A stretch of DNA of 64,000 bases, from the NCBI GenBank assembly GCA_945896675.1, contig CAMDEM010000006.1, forward strand, positions 27,288-91,287, in the 5' to 3' direction. A model generated the notes under the pieces. That model ran no database searches, was not told where the DNA came from, and saw only the letters and a program-made list of their open reading frames with translations. The first letter of the stretch is position 1, and each line of letters begins with the position of its first letter. This document shows, piece by piece, positions 42,086 through 52,773 of the stretch. Source of the stretch: Cyanobium sp. NIES-981 (lineage in GTDB: Bacteria > Cyanobacteriota > Cyanobacteriia > PCC-6307 > Cyanobiaceae). A program made the position numbers and the translations under genes.

Positions 42086-42999
42086 GACTCCCGCCGCCTG
42101 GCCACCCGCCATTTGGCACTGCGGCTCCGGGGGTTGGCCTCTTCTTCTGCTTCCGTTGCCACCAGGGGTTTACGGGTCACCCGCTGCAGGCGCTCGTCGG
42201 AGACAAAGGCCGTTTTGACGCGGCGATCCTCCAGGGAATGGAAGCTGATCACCCCGAACAACCCCCCAGGCACCAGCCAATCGGGGGCCCGCTGCAACAG
42301 CTGGTCGAGCACCCCGAGTTCGTTGTTGACCGCAATGCGCAGGGCTTGGAAGCTGCGGGTGGCGGGATGGATGCGGCCTCGCCGGGCCTTGGGGGGGTAG
42401 CAACCGGCCACCACGTAGGCCAATTCCGCCGTTCCCTTGCCCGGGCCACCCCAGGGGCCCAGCTCCTTGATCTTGCGGGCAATCCGCCGCGACAGCCGCT
42501 CCTCGCCGTAGGCATAAATCAGATCGGCCAGTTCGGATTCCTCCAGCCGGGTGATCAACTCGGCGGCCGTTTCACCCCGCTCGGGGTTCATCCGCATGTC
42601 TAGGGGCCCATCAGCTCGAAAACTGAAGCCCCGCTCGGCCACATCCAACTGGGGGCTGCTTACCCCCAAATCAGCCATCACGGCCACCACTGGGGGCAGG
42701 CCAGAACCTGGCGGGGTGTAGTCGGCGAAATTGCTGGCCACAATCGTGGCCCGATCGCCAAAGGGGGCCAGCCGATCGGCCGCCGCCAACCGGGCCGAGG
42801 GATCTTGATCGAGGCCGATCAACCGCAAACCAGGGTGGGCCTCGAGCAGCAAAGCGCTGTGGCCGCCTCCGCCCAGGGTGCAATCCAGCAACACCCCTTC
42901 GCCGTCAGACCGCAGCGCCAGAAGGCCTGAGAGCTCAGCGAGGGAGGCCAGCACCTGCTCCGCCAACACCGGCACATGGTCGAAAACGGTCTCTGGCAT
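42082..42999 (-). CDS. rsmH: 16S rRNA (cytosine1402-N4)-methyltransferase
   Basis: [69 protein letters not shown]. Confidence 0.95.
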   Translation of the reverse strand: MPETVFDHVPVLAEQVLASLAELSGLLALRSDGEGVLLDCTLGGGGHSALLLEAHPGLRLIGLDQDPSARLAAADRLAPFGDRATIVASNFADYTPPGSGLPPVVAVMADLGVSSPQLDVAERGFSFRADGPLDMRMNPERGETAAELITRLEESELADLIYAYGEERLSRRIARKIKELGPWGGPGKGTAELAYVVAGCYPPKARRGRIHPATRSFQALRIAVNNELGVLDQLLQRAPDWLVPGGLFGVISFHSLEDRRVKTAFVSDERLQRVTRKPLVATEAEEEANPRSRSAKWRVARRRES

Positions 43000-43045
43000 G
43001 GGTTCCTTCCTAAGATCCCGACATTGCTTTGCAGATCACGGCCCC

Positions 43046-44230
43046 ATGACGCAGCTGGAGACGCGCACGGAGCCGATGCTGATCAATTTCGGTCCGCACC
43101 ACCCCTCGATGCATGGGGCCCTGCGGTTGGTGGTGACCCTGGACGGCGAAGACGTGGTGGATTGCGAGCCCGTGATCGGCTATCTCCACCGCGGCATGGA
43201 GAAGATCGCCGAAAACCGCACGAACATCATGTTCGTGCCCTACGTGAGCCGCATGGACTACGTAGCTGGCATGTTTTACGAGGCCATCGTGGTGAACGCG
43301 CCGGAGCGGCTGGCGAACGTGCCAGTGCCCAAGCGGGCCAGCTACATCCGGGTGTTGATGCTGGAGCTCAATCGCATCGCCAACCACCTGCTCTGGCTTG
43401 GACCGTTCCTGGCGGACGTGGGCGCCCAAACCCCCTTCTTCTACATTTTCCGTGAGCGGGAAATGATCTACGACTTGTGGGAATCGGCCACCGGTCAGCG
43501 GATGGTGAACAACAACTACTTCCGCATTGGCGGTGTGGCCGCAGATCTGCCCTACGGCTGGCTGGAAAAGTGCCTGGATTTCTGTGATTGGTTTGGCCCC
43601 AAGATCGATGAATACGAAAAGCTGATCACCGACAACCCCATCTTCCGCAAGAGGGTTGAAGGATTGGGAACCATCACCAGGGAGCAGGCGATCAACTGGA
43701 GCCTGTCTGGCCCCATGTTGCGGGCTTCTGGAGTGCCCTGGGACCTGCGCAAAATTGACCACTACGAGTGCTACGACGACTTCGATTGGGCCGTGGCCTG
43801 GGAGACGGGCGGTGATTGCTTCGCCCGCTACCGGGTGCGGGTGCAGGAGATGCGTGAATCCCTGAAGATCGTGCGCCAGGCCTGCCAAATGATTCCCGGC
43901 GGCCCCACCGAAAACCTGGAGGCCCATCGCATGGCCGAGGGTAAAGGCAGCGAGTGGTTTGGCTTCGATTACCAATACGTGGCCAAGAAAGTGGCCCCCA
44001 CCTTCAAAATTCCCTCCGGCGAGCTCTACACCCGCCTCGAATCGGGCAAAGGAGAAGTCGGGGTGTTCATCCAGGGCAACGACGACGTGACCCCCTGGCG
44101 CTTCAAGATCCGCGCTGCCGATTCCAACAACCTGCAGATCCTGCCCCACATCCTCAAGGGCAACAAAGTGGCAGACATCATGGCAATCCTCGGCTCGATC
44201 GACGTGATCATGGGCTCGGTGGATCGCTGA
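43046..44230 (+). CDS. ndhH: NAD(P)H-quinone oxidoreductase subunit H
   Basis: [59 protein letters not shown]; start placed at ATG 43046, not 42878. Confidence 0.96.
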   Translation: MTQLETRTEPMLINFGPHHPSMHGALRLVVTLDGEDVVDCEPVIGYLHRGMEKIAENRTNIMFVPYVSRMDYVAGMFYEAIVVNAPERLANVPVPKRASYIRVLMLELNRIANHLLWLGPFLADVGAQTPFFYIFREREMIYDLWESATGQRMVNNNYFRIGGVAADLPYGWLEKCLDFCDWFGPKIDEYEKLITDNPIFRKRVEGLGTITREQAINWSLSGPMLRASGVPWDLRKIDHYECYDDFDWAVAWETGGDCFARYRVRVQEMRESLKIVRQACQMIPGGPTENLEAHRMAEGKGSEWFGFDYQYVAKKVAPTFKIPSGELYTRLESGKGEVGVFIQGNDDVTPWRFKIRAADSNNLQILPHILKGNKVADIMAILGSIDVIMGSVDR

Positions 44231-44234
44231 GTCG

Positions 44235-44681
44235 GTGGCTCCCAAAGCCTGTCTTGAGCTGCACCGCAGGGTGCGTTTCGGCGATACCGACGCCGCCGGC
44301 GTCGTGAACTTCGCCCACCTGTTGCGCTGGTGCCACGAAGCCTACGAAGAAAGCCTGGAGCGCTTTGGGCTCACCGCGGCCGAGGTGTTCCCCACCCCGG
44401 GCTCCCTACTGGAGGTGGCCTTGCCGATCGTGCACTGCAGCGCCGACTACTTCCGCCCATTGGTGTGTGGCGATGCCATCACGATTCGGTTGGTGCCGGT
44501 ACGCCTCGATCTCGGCAGCTTTGAGGTGCGCTACAGCTTCACAAGCTCCGACCAATCCGTGGCGCAGGGCCTCACGCGCCACCTGGCCATCGAAAATCCA
44601 AGTCGCCGGCGCTGTGCCCTACCAACGGCCATCAATCGCTGGTTGGAGGCATCCAACCTGGGCGGAATCCAGCCCGTCTGA
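44235..44681 (+). CDS. 1,4-dihydroxy-2-naphthoyl-CoA thioesterase-like hotdog protein
   Basis: RRVRFGDTDAAGVVNFAHLLRWCHEAYEESLERFGL hotdog motif; next to men genes. Confidence 0.85.
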   Translation: MAPKACLELHRRVRFGDTDAAGVVNFAHLLRWCHEAYEESLERFGLTAAEVFPTPGSLLEVALPIVHCSADYFRPLVCGDAITIRLVPVRLDLGSFEVRYSFTSSDQSVAQGLTRHLAIENPSRRRCALPTAINRWLEASNLGGIQPV

Positions 44682-44758
44682 AACCACTCTTTTGTGGCGT
44701 CGATGTAGCGGGTCTTGAATTGTTTGGATCACCACAACGGGGGCCAACAGCAAGCTGC

Positions 44759-46036
44759 CTAACGCTCTGGACTCTGATCTGCTTCTCGCGATTGCAACCA
44801 CCGCTGCCAATGGCTGCGCAGCCATTTGCCCTGGGGCGAGGGAGCCAACGACCCACAAATCAGCCATTGTCTCGGTCGCTCAGCAGGGGGCCAGGCCGCA
44901 ACCGCGGCCTGGAGCACCGCGATGAGGGCCTGACCATTCGCTGCCCGTTCATTGGCTGCTTCTCCATTCGCTGCACCTCCATTCGCGATCTCGGCCGGGC
45001 GCACCAAAGCCGTCAGGCGCTCACCCCAGCCTGGCTCGGCGACTGCCAATAGCAGCAGCTCCTGCAACGGCCAGCCCTGGATCTGGGCCAGGGCCCGCAG
45101 GCGCTGCTCCAACTGCTCGGGAAACACCGTTTCACCGCCACTTTGGATCGCCCCATCGAGTCGGCCGAAGATCTCCAGCCCCGAAGAGCCAAGCCGCCCG
45201 CCATCGCCGCTGCGCCACCAGCCATCGGCCGTGCGCGGCAGCGGCTCTAGAGCTCCGCCATCGCCAATCCAGCCCGGGCTGAGCCGGTCGGTGGCCACCT
45301 CCACCGCCCCCGTGCGGGCATCGATCCGGAGCCGCACATCCGCCAAGGGCTGGCCGCAACCGCTGGCCCCAGCCAAAAATTGGTCCGGGGGCAGCGCGCT
45401 CACCATGGCCGCCGTTTCCGTGGCGCCGTAGCAAGGGGCAAGCCGAATCCCGGCCGAGCGGGCCTGGGCTGCCAGGGCCTCCGGCAGGGCCGCCCCTCCC
45501 ACCCACACCACCGCCAATTGGCGCAGCCAGGCCCGGGCCTGCGGCACCGCCATCAGGCGGGCCAACTGGATAGGCACCAGCGACAGCAGCACGGGTTGGT
45601 CGGGCAACACCACCGCCTCCACCAGGGCTCCGGGCTCCCGGAGCAACGCGGGCGGTACAGGCTGGTGCCGCGCTCCCCATTGGTTCGAACGCACCAAAGG
45701 AAGCAAGCCGCTGACATGGTGGAACGGCAGTGGGTTGAGATGGAGGCAAGCAGCAGGATCAAAGCCTTCTTGGCCTAACCACTCCGCCGTCGCAACAGCC
45801 GAGGCTTCCAAATGGCTGAGGGGCTGCAGGCACCAGCGCCGTCCGCCCGTGCTGCCGCCACTGGCCACCACCACCCCAGGCCCCCAGGTGGCTTCGAGCT
45901 CAGTGCGCAGCTCTGGAGTGAGCAGGGTTTGGGCCCAAGACTGCTGCTCAGGCGGCGCCAGCACCACCAGCTGTCTGCGCCGCCAGGCCCCTTCCAGGGC
46001 GGAACCATCTTGAGAGAGCTGGGAAGGGAGGGTCAT
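44759..46036 (-). CDS. menE: O-succinylbenzoate-CoA ligase
   Basis: VVASGGSTGGRRWCLQPLSHLEASA; APCYGATETAAMVSALPP; WWRSGDGGRLGSSGLEIFGRLDGAIQSGGETVFPEQLEQRL. Confidence 0.87.
   Translation of the reverse strand: MTLPSQLSQDGSALEGAWRRRQLVVLAPPEQQSWAQTLLTPELRTELEATWGPGVVVASGGSTGGRRWCLQPLSHLEASAVATAEWLGQEGFDPAACLHLNPLPFHHVSGLLPLVRSNQWGARHQPVPPALLREPGALVEAVVLPDQPVLLSLVPIQLARLMAVPQARAWLRQLAVVWVGGAALPEALAAQARSAGIRLAPCYGATETAAMVSALPPDQFLAGASGCGQPLADVRLRIDARTGAVEVATDRLSPGWIGDGGALEPLPRTADGWWRSGDGGRLGSSGLEIFGRLDGAIQSGGETVFPEQLEQRLRALAQIQGWPLQELLLLAVAEPGWGERLTALVRPAEIANGGAANGEAANERAANGQALIAVLQAAVAAWPPAERPRQWLICGSLAPSPQGKWLRSHWQRWLQSREADQSPER
44934..44993. repeat. Four imperfect 15-bp tandem units inside menE
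   Basis: ccattcgctgcccgt / tcattggctgcttct / ccattcgctgcacct / ccattcgcgatctcg; encodes EIANGGAANGEAANERAANG. Confidence 0.85.
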
Positions 46037-47025
46037 GCGGCCGCCTGCCAAACCAGCTGCGGATCGGCGCTAAACAGGTCGCCCTGGGGACACCAGCCTG
46101 GCGCCAACCCCGGGGCCGTGGGCGTGGGACCGAGGGCCTGGAGGGCCGCCAAATGGTCCACCCAGCGCCGGCCAATGCCCGTTTCCAAGGCCGTACTCAC
46201 CATCCAGCGGGGCTGTCCCGCCTCAAAGGCGGCCAGGAGCGACCTGGGGTCGCCCTCCAAGAGGGGACGACGCACTTGCCAGCCAGGCCAGCTTGCCGCC
46301 AGGGCAGGGGAGGCCCGCAGCGATTCATCCAAGGCCACCGGCACCCTGGCCGCCAGGGCCTCCAAACCCTCCTGATCCAGGGGCTGAAGCGGTTGCTCCA
46401 GCCACTCCAGCCAGGGTTCCCTCGCTAGGCGATCCGCCCAGGTTGCGGCTGTTGCCCGATCCCAGCCCCCATTGGCATCGAGCCGGAGCAACGCCCCAGC
46501 AGGCAGCCGCTGGACCAGCAGCTCCAGCAGGTCCAGCTCCTGGCGGGCCGGCAAGGCGGCCACCTTCCACTTGAAGGCCGGGGGCGGTGGCCCTGATGCC
46601 AGCACCCGCTCCAGCTCCTCCACTGCCCGCGCCCCAGCCGGCAGCAACCACGCCGAAGCCGGGGCCTGCAACCACCCGCCCCTCCCCAGACTGCCCAAAC
46701 CATCCAGTTCGGCCAGGGCCGCCCCCAAGGCAAAGGCCAGGGACTTGGGTGCGGCGCCGATCGCGGCTTCGATCTGGGGGCGGCTCAGGCAAGGAGGCAT
46801 GGCTCGGATCGCCCCAGCCAGCCCACTTGCCAGCGCACCAGCCAGCGAACCTTGCTCCGGCTCCAGCGGCAACGCCTCCCCCCAGCCAAGCCGGCCATCG
46901 GCAGCTTCTAGGCGCAGCAACCAGCCGCGGCGCTGGGCCAAGGCCCCGTGGGCCGTCACCATGGCCTGGGGCAGATGGAACTGGAAAGGGCGCCAGGCAA
47001 GACGCAACAGAGGCTCCCCCACCAC
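46033..47025 (-). CDS. menC: o-Succinylbenzoate synthase
   Basis: Enolase-superfamily features: GWGEALPLEPE, FKWKVAALP, LLRLDANGGWDRATA, LEWLEQPLQP, VALDESL; overlaps menE by 4 nt. Confidence 0.87.
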   Translation of the reverse strand: MVGEPLLRLAWRPFQFHLPQAMVTAHGALAQRRGWLLRLEAADGRLGWGEALPLEPEQGSLAGALASGLAGAIRAMPPCLSRPQIEAAIGAAPKSLAFALGAALAELDGLGSLGRGGWLQAPASAWLLPAGARAVEELERVLASGPPPPAFKWKVAALPARQELDLLELLVQRLPAGALLRLDANGGWDRATAATWADRLAREPWLEWLEQPLQPLDQEGLEALAARVPVALDESLRASPALAASWPGWQVRRPLLEGDPRSLLAAFEAGQPRWMVSTALETGIGRRWVDHLAALQALGPTPTAPGLAPGWCPQGDLFSADPQLVWQAAA

Positions 47026-47027
47026 CT

Positions 47028-48017
47028 TCAGCCTGGCCCGCCAACCCAGGGCCTTAGCAGGGGTCCCAGGGCCAGGCCCACCGCCAGACCCAGGCCATTG
47101 AGGGCTTGAAACCGCAGGGCCAAAAATTTGCTACCAGCGATCCGATCCGGTTCACGGTGGTGGTCGCGCAACAGGGCAATCAAGGCCCGTCCAGGCGGCA
47201 AACCAATCACGCCTAACAATGCCGTAAGCGGCCAATGACCCGCCAGCACCGGGGCCCACTCAAACGCCAGGGTGAGGGCGATCATCCACGGCACCAGGCG
47301 GGCCGCGGTGCCGGTGCCAAGCCGCACCACCGGCGAGCGCTTGCCGTGGGCCGCATCCTCATCCACCTGGTGGAAATGGGAGCAAAACAACACCAAGGTG
47401 GTGGCCAGGGCCGGGCCACTGCCCAGCTCGATGGCCTGGCGCCAAGGGATCTGGGCCCATGGCGCCTGGTCCCCGCCGATGGCCGCAGGGGCGAGGGCGA
47501 GCAATCCCGCCGCCGTGGCGAGGGGCCCAAAGGCCAGCCAACACAGGGGTTCCCCCAAACCCCGATACCCAAGGCGAAACGGGGGGCCTTGGTAGAGATA
47601 ACCCAGGCCACAACAGGCCAAAACCAGCACCAAAACCGCCGGGGAACTGCGCCAGGCCACCAGGGCCATCAGTCCCAGGCCCAACACCAAACAACCATGG
47701 GCCCAAGTCGCGACCCGGTCGCGGCGACCCGTGAGGTTGACCACCGAGTGGGGCTTACCGAGCACATCAACGCCCGTGTCGGCATCAAAAACGTCGTTGG
47801 CCAGGTTTTCCCAGGCCAGCAGCAGAATCGCCGCCAACAAAAAAACCAGCAGCTGATCCCAGCGCAACGGCTGGTTCCGCGCCAGGTGCCAGCCCGCCGC
47901 CACCAGCACTGGCATCACCGCCACGGCGTACATCGGCCACTTGATCGCGGCCTTCCAGAGCTGGCGGCGATCCCGGTTGGTGGCGTAACGGCTTGCGACG
48001 ACCTCGAGCTCAGGCAT
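47028..48017 (-). CDS. menA: 1,4-dihydroxy-2-naphthoate phytyl/polyprenyltransferase
   Basis: WENLANDVFDADTGVDVLGKPHSVVNLTGRR; FCSHFHQVDEDAAHGKRSPVVRLGT; start set at ATG 48017 (MPELEVVASRYATNRDRRQLWKAAIKWPMY). Confidence 0.92.
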   Translation of the reverse strand: MPELEVVASRYATNRDRRQLWKAAIKWPMYAVAVMPVLVAAGWHLARNQPLRWDQLLVFLLAAILLLAWENLANDVFDADTGVDVLGKPHSVVNLTGRRDRVATWAHGCLVLGLGLMALVAWRSSPAVLVLVLACCGLGYLYQGPPFRLGYRGLGEPLCWLAFGPLATAAGLLALAPAAIGGDQAPWAQIPWRQAIELGSGPALATTLVLFCSHFHQVDEDAAHGKRSPVVRLGTGTAARLVPWMIALTLAFEWAPVLAGHWPLTALLGVIGLPPGRALIALLRDHHREPDRIAGSKFLALRFQALNGLGLAVGLALGPLLRPWVGGPG

Positions 48018-48092
48018 GGGTGGCGCCAGCGGCAAGGTGGGGAAGACCCATACATTTGAGCAGCTCTTCGCCTCGGCCCAAGGCCCTTCCTG

Positions 48093-49529
48093 GTGCAGGC
48101 CCCCAATTCCTTCACCGAATTGCTGGCTGTAGCGAGCGACAGCGCTCGCCAGCTGGAGGAGGATGGCGTCTTGAGCCTGGCCATGCCCCTGGCTGGGGGC
48201 GATCCGATGGTGCTGTTGCCCCATCTCGATCCCGGCGCTGGCGGCCAGGGAAATGGCAGCCAGGGAGATGGATTTCGCTTCCTCTGGGATGGGGCCCCAG
48301 GGCTGTGCCTGGCTGCCAGCGGCCGCTGCAACAGCCTGGAGCTCAGTGGTCCGCGCCGCTTTGAGCTGGCCCAACGCTTTGCCAGCGCCAGCCTGAGCCG
48401 CCTCGCCACCCCCCAGAACTGTCCGCCCCTGGCTCGGCCCAGGGTGCTGCTGGCCTTTGGCTTCTTTGATGCTCCCCTCGAGCAATCCGCAGCCGCCATC
48501 CCCGGGGTGCAGGCGGTGCTGCCCCGCTGGCAATTGAGCCGCCAGGGCCTGCACTGCTGGCTGCGGCTGCAACGGCCCCTTGGCGGTGAGGTGACAGCCC
48601 GCAGCTTGGCGGAGGAACTCTGGGAGAAAGCCCAAGACCTGATGGCGGCCTGGCATGGCACGCCGCTCCGCGAAACCACCCCGCTCCGCGCTATCTCCCA
48701 GCTCCGCCATGGCACCCACTGGGAGCAGGGCTACCGCTCGGCCGTCGAGCAGGCCATGAACCTGGTGAACCAGGGGGATCTGCAAAAACTGGTGCTGGCG
48801 GTGCGCCAGGAGCTGAGCCTGGATCGCACCATCGACCCGTTGGAGCTGCTGGCCCCGTTGCGCAGGCACCAAAGCGGCAGCTGCCGTTTCCTCTGGCAAC
48901 GGGCCGCAGGCTCAGCCCTGATCGGCGCGTCGCCAGAACGGCTGCTCACCGTGCGTCAAAACCAGTTGCGCAGTGATGCCCTTGCCGGCACCACCCCGTG
49001 GGGGCCCGGGGCCTCTGAGCTTCTGCAATCGGTCAAAGATCGCCACGAGCACGACTTGGTGGTGGACACCATCACCGCGGTGTTGCGCCGGGCGGGACTC
49101 AACCCGTGCCGCCCCAGGCATCCCCGCCTGGCCCGCCACGGGCAACTGGTGCATCTGCACACCCCCATCACCGCCCATCTCCAGGGGGAACAACCCCTCG
49201 CGATTGCGGCCGCCCTGCACCCCACCCCCGCCGTGGCAGGTTTGCCCCGCAAAGAGGCCATGGGCTGGCTGCGCAGCCTCGAACCGTTTGAGCGCGGCCA
49301 CTACGCCGCGCCGATTGGCTGGATTGATAGCGCCGGCGACGCCGACCTGCGGGTGGCCATTCGCAGCGGCACCCTGCGCGGCAGCCAACTGGAACTGACC
49401 GCAGGCGCCGGTCTGGTGCGGGGATCCACGGTGGAGAGGGAACTGCAGGAAGTGGCCCTCAAGCTGGGCGTGCTGCAGCAACAACTCAACCTGCCAACTC
49501 AGCTGGCCAGCAACCGCTCAATCGTCTGA
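48093..49529 (+). CDS. menF: Isochorismate synthase
   Basis: [86 protein letters not shown]. Confidence 0.93.
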   Translation: MQAPNSFTELLAVASDSARQLEEDGVLSLAMPLAGGDPMVLLPHLDPGAGGQGNGSQGDGFRFLWDGAPGLCLAASGRCNSLELSGPRRFELAQRFASASLSRLATPQNCPPLARPRVLLAFGFFDAPLEQSAAAIPGVQAVLPRWQLSRQGLHCWLRLQRPLGGEVTARSLAEELWEKAQDLMAAWHGTPLRETTPLRAISQLRHGTHWEQGYRSAVEQAMNLVNQGDLQKLVLAVRQELSLDRTIDPLELLAPLRRHQSGSCRFLWQRAAGSALIGASPERLLTVRQNQLRSDALAGTTPWGPGASELLQSVKDRHEHDLVVDTITAVLRRAGLNPCRPRHPRLARHGQLVHLHTPITAHLQGEQPLAIAAALHPTPAVAGLPRKEAMGWLRSLEPFERGHYAAPIGWIDSAGDADLRVAIRSGTLRGSQLELTAGAGLVRGSTVERELQEVALKLGVLQQQLNLPTQLASNRSIV

Positions 49530-50512
49530 TCGGCGAGGGGAATCCCGCCGAGGCGTTCCACCTCCCGCACCCCGGTGGGGCTGGTGACGTTGATTTCGCT
49601 GAGGCGCCCATCGATCACATCGATGCCCACAAAAAACAAGCCTTCTGCCTGCAAGGCCGGCGCCAGGGCCGCGCAGATCTGCCGTTCTGCATCCGTGAGG
49701 CCCGTGGCCTCAGGGGCCCCACCCACGGCGAGATTGCTGCGGAATTCCCCCGCCATCGGCTTGCGATTCACCGCCCCCAGGGGTTCCCCATCCACCAACA
49801 AGATCCGCTTGTCTCCCGCTGTCACGCCAGGGAGGAAGGCCTGGGCCATCACGGGCAGGCGCTGCTGGTCTGTGACCAGTTCAAGTAAGGCCCGCAGGCC
49901 CGGGGCCCCGCCGTGGGAGCGCACCACCCCTTGCCCGGCCCGGCCGCCCAGGGGTTTGAGCACCACATCGCCATGGCCGGTGGCAAAGGCGGCGAGCTGA
50001 TCCACCTGGCTGCTCACCAGGGTGGGGGCCATCAAATGGCTCCAGCGCAGGGCGCCCAGCTTTTCATTCCAGGCCCGAAGCGAGGCAGGCCGGTTCAACA
50101 CCCGCACCCCATGGCGCTCCGCCAACTCCAACAGATGGGTGGCATAGAGGTAGGCCTCATCCACCGGTGGGTCCTTGCGCATCCACACCCAGGGGAAGGC
50201 ATCGAGGGGCAGCTGCTGGGGCTCCCCGAGCAGAAACCAGGGCTCGGGCACCTGCCAGCCCGCTGGGCTGGACTCCATGGGGGCCAGGGTGACGGGCTGG
50301 GCCCGAACCCGGCCACCGTGGCCAGCCAAGGGAGCTCCGGGCCGCTCAGCCGCGGATAGGTCTTGGAGGGTGCAGACCCAAATCTGCTGACCAGCACGCT
50401 GTGCCGCCTGCATGAGGGCCACGCTGGAATCTTTGGCTGGATTGAGCCGCGGAAGCGGATCGATCACAAACAACTGGGAGTTGGTTCCGGGTGCCGGAGT
50501 GGCCAAATTCAA
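49499..50512 (-). CDS. gshB: Glutathione synthetase
   Basis: [82 protein letters not shown]. Confidence 0.95.
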   Translation of the reverse strand: MNLATPAPGTNSQLFVIDPLPRLNPAKDSSVALMQAAQRAGQQIWVCTLQDLSAAERPGAPLAGHGGRVRAQPVTLAPMESSPAGWQVPEPWFLLGEPQQLPLDAFPWVWMRKDPPVDEAYLYATHLLELAERHGVRVLNRPASLRAWNEKLGALRWSHLMAPTLVSSQVDQLAAFATGHGDVVLKPLGGRAGQGVVRSHGGAPGLRALLELVTDQQRLPVMAQAFLPGVTAGDKRILLVDGEPLGAVNRKPMAGEFRSNLAVGGAPEATGLTDAERQICAALAPALQAEGLFFVGIDVIDGRLSEINVTSPTGVREVERLGGIPLADQTIERLLAS

Positions 50513-50769
50513 GCTCCCAGGATGGGATCGAGCTGGCCACTGCGCTCCAGCGCATGGATGTCATCACAGCCGCCCACGTGCTGGCCGTCGATAAAAATCT
50601 GGGGGACGCTTCTGCTGCCGCCACTCTTGGCCGCCATGGCATCTCTGGCAGCCCCATCGCCATCGATGGCGTATTCGGTGTAGGCAACGCCCTTGCGATC
50701 CAGCAGTCCCTTGGCGCGGATGCAAAACGGGCAGGCCCGCCAGGTGTAGATCTCAACGTTGGCCGCCAT
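50509..50769 (-). CDS. grxC: Glutaredoxin 3-type
   Basis: [24 protein letters not shown] (CPFC); [21 protein letters not shown]; 4-nt overlap with gshB. Confidence 0.94.
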   Translation of the reverse strand: MAANVEIYTWRACPFCIRAKGLLDRKGVAYTEYAIDGDGAARDAMAAKSGGSRSVPQIFIDGQHVGGCDDIHALERSGQLDPILGA

Positions 50770-50855
50770 TCGGGCTCCCAATCCGGTGGGCCAATCCTAG
50801 AAGCGACGACCCCACTGATACGGTCTTGGCAACGCTTTACCTACGCTTCTGCCAG

Positions 50856-51981
50856 GTGCTCGACCTCACCGACTTCAAGCGCGATCTTTCCGAGCTCACC
50901 GACCGCCTGGGCCATGCCCAGGACTGTCTTTGACGTACCGGCCCTGAAAGCCCGCCAGCAAGACCTCGAACAACTGGCATCCCAGCCCGATTTCTGGGAC
51001 GACCAACTGGCGGCGCAAAAGCAAATGCGCCAACTCGATGAGGTGAAGGCCCAACTCGAACAGTTGGACACCTGGAAATCATCCGTAGCCGATGGAGTGG
51101 CCACCCTCGAGCTCTACGACCTCGAGCCGGATGCCGAGCTCCTCGAAGAGGCCAATGGGGCCCTGCAAACCCTCAAATCCGACCTCGATCGCTGGGAACT
51201 GGAACGCCTGCTGTCTGGCATCTACGACAAGGAAGGGGCGGTGATTTCGATCAACGCCGGCGCCGGCGGCACCGACGCCCAGGACTGGGCGCTCATGCTG
51301 ATGCGGATGTACACGCGTTGGGCCGAAGACCACGGCATGAAGGTGTCGGTGGCGGAACTCTCCGAGGGGGAAGAGGCGGGCATCAAAAGCTGCACCCTGG
51401 AAATTGAGGGCCGCTACGCCTACGGCTACCTCCGCAATGAAAAGGGCACCCACCGCCTGGTGCGGATCTCCCCGTTCAACGCCAACGACAAGCGGCAAAC
51501 CAGCTTTGCGGGCCTGGAGGTGATGCCCAAGCTCGATGAGGAGGTCAAGCTCGACATTCCCGAAAAAGACCTGGAAATCACCACATCCCGCTCCGGTGGC
51601 GCCGGGGGCCAGAACGTGAACAAAGTGGAAACGGCCGTGCGGATCCTGCACATCCCCACCGGCCTGGCGGTTCGCTGCACCCAAGAGCGCTCCCAACTGC
51701 AGAACAAGGAAAAGGCCATGGCCCTCCTGATGGCCAAATTGCTCGTGATTGCCCAGGAGCAACGGGCCGCCGAGATCGCCGACATCCGCGGGGACATCGT
51801 CGAAGCGGCCTGGGGAAACCAGATCCGCAACTACGTCTTCCACCCCTACCAAATGGTGAAAGACCTGCGCACCAGCCACGAAACCACCGATGTGCAGGGG
51901 GTGATGGATGGCGACCTCGATCCCTTCATCCAGGCGCTGCTGCGCCAAGGTGTGGAGGTGGGTATGGGAGCTGAGAGCTAA
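50856..51981 (+). CDS. prfB: Peptide chain release factor 2, expressed via programmed +1 frameshift at CTTTGAC (50928-50934)
   Basis: Zero frame GTG 50856: [25 protein letters not shown] then TGA 50931; +1 frame from GAC 50932: [24 protein letters not shown]...; body has [21 protein letters not shown] and [16 protein letters not shown] (GGQ). Confidence 0.93.
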
Positions 51982-52139
51982 TGGCGTCTACGGACAGCTT
52001 TGTGAAATTGGCCATGCGCAACATGGTGCGCAAAGGCAGCCAAAGCCTGCTGCACTTCGGGTTGACTGCCGTGGGTCTCACCGGCTTCCTGGTGTTGATT
52101 GCCTGGCTTGGCCGCCCCGGCCTGCCCCCCACTCCCTAA
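51981..52139 (+). CDS. Small single-TM protein, DUF3285-like (52 aa), absent from ORF track
   Basis: ATG overlaps prfB TAA (TAATG). [52 protein letters not shown]. Confidence 0.8.
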   Translation: MASTDSFVKLAMRNMVRKGSQSLLHFGLTAVGLTGFLVLIAWLGRPGLPPTP

Positions 52140-52169
52140 CTGCATCCGCCCCATGGGCCCTGCCATCCG

Positions 52170-52772
52170 ATGAGCATTCCAGCGGGCAGCATCGATCTGG
52201 ATCTGGCCTTCCAAACCGGTGACGACCTGCCCCCAACCCTTCTGGGTGATGCCGTGGGCTTGGCTGATGCAAAAGCCCTGGTAGATCCCTTGGCCGGCAG
52301 TGGGGCCTGGGCAGACCTGCTCGGCCACTGGCTCAGCCAGCTGCAGGCCGAACTCCCCCCCCCACTCCAAGCGGGGGCCTACTGCCTGGGCTTGAGCTTG
52401 GTGAGCGATGCCGAGATCGCCGAGCTCAATCAGGATTGGCGCCAGAAGCAAGGCCCCACCGATGTGCTGGCCTTCGCCGCCCAAGAAACCATCGACGACG
52501 ACGGCACCCCCTTCGCCCCCATGCCGCTGCCCCCAGACTTCAGCGATGACGACTGCGGCCTGGGACCCGAAGCCCTCGAACTGGGCGACATCGTGATCTC
52601 CCTGGAAACCGCCGCGCGTCAGGCCCCGGACCACGGCCACAGCCTGGCCCAGGAACTGCGGTTCCTGGCCAGCCATGGACTACTGCATCTCCTGGGCTGG
52701 GACCACCCCGATGACGCCAGCCTCCAAGCCATGCTGGCCAGGCAAGACCAGCTACTCGCCGGCGCAGAGTGA
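52170..52772 (+). CDS. ybeY: Endoribonuclease YbeY / rRNA maturation factor
   Basis: LVSDAEIAELNQDWRQKQGPTDVLAFAA; LGDIVISLETA; ELRFLASHGLLHLLGWDHPD (HGxLHLxGxDH). Confidence 0.94.
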   Translation: MSIPAGSIDLDLAFQTGDDLPPTLLGDAVGLADAKALVDPLAGSGAWADLLGHWLSQLQAELPPPLQAGAYCLGLSLVSDAEIAELNQDWRQKQGPTDVLAFAAQETIDDDGTPFAPMPLPPDFSDDDCGLGPEALELGDIVISLETAARQAPDHGHSLAQELRFLASHGLLHLLGWDHPDDASLQAMLARQDQLLAGAE

Positions 52773-52773
52773 G

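Noticed and set aside
42878-43045. N-terminal extension of the ndhH ORF
   Set aside because: Overlaps rsmH antisense; NdhH homology begins at ATG 43046.
43010-44245. 411-aa minus ORF opposite ndhH
   Set aside because: His/Val-rich mirror of a conserved gene; not supported.
44682-44758. Small hairpin ccac-tctttt-gtgg between thioesterase and menE as a terminator
   Set aside because: Stem of only 4 bp; too weak to call.
44934-44993. Short regularly repeated units considered as a CRISPR array
   Set aside because: Units are 15 bp, contiguous, in-frame within menE and lack spacers.
48018-48899. N-terminal extension of the menA ORF (623 aa in track)
   Set aside because: The extension lies antisense to menF; the MenA homology begins at ATG 48017.
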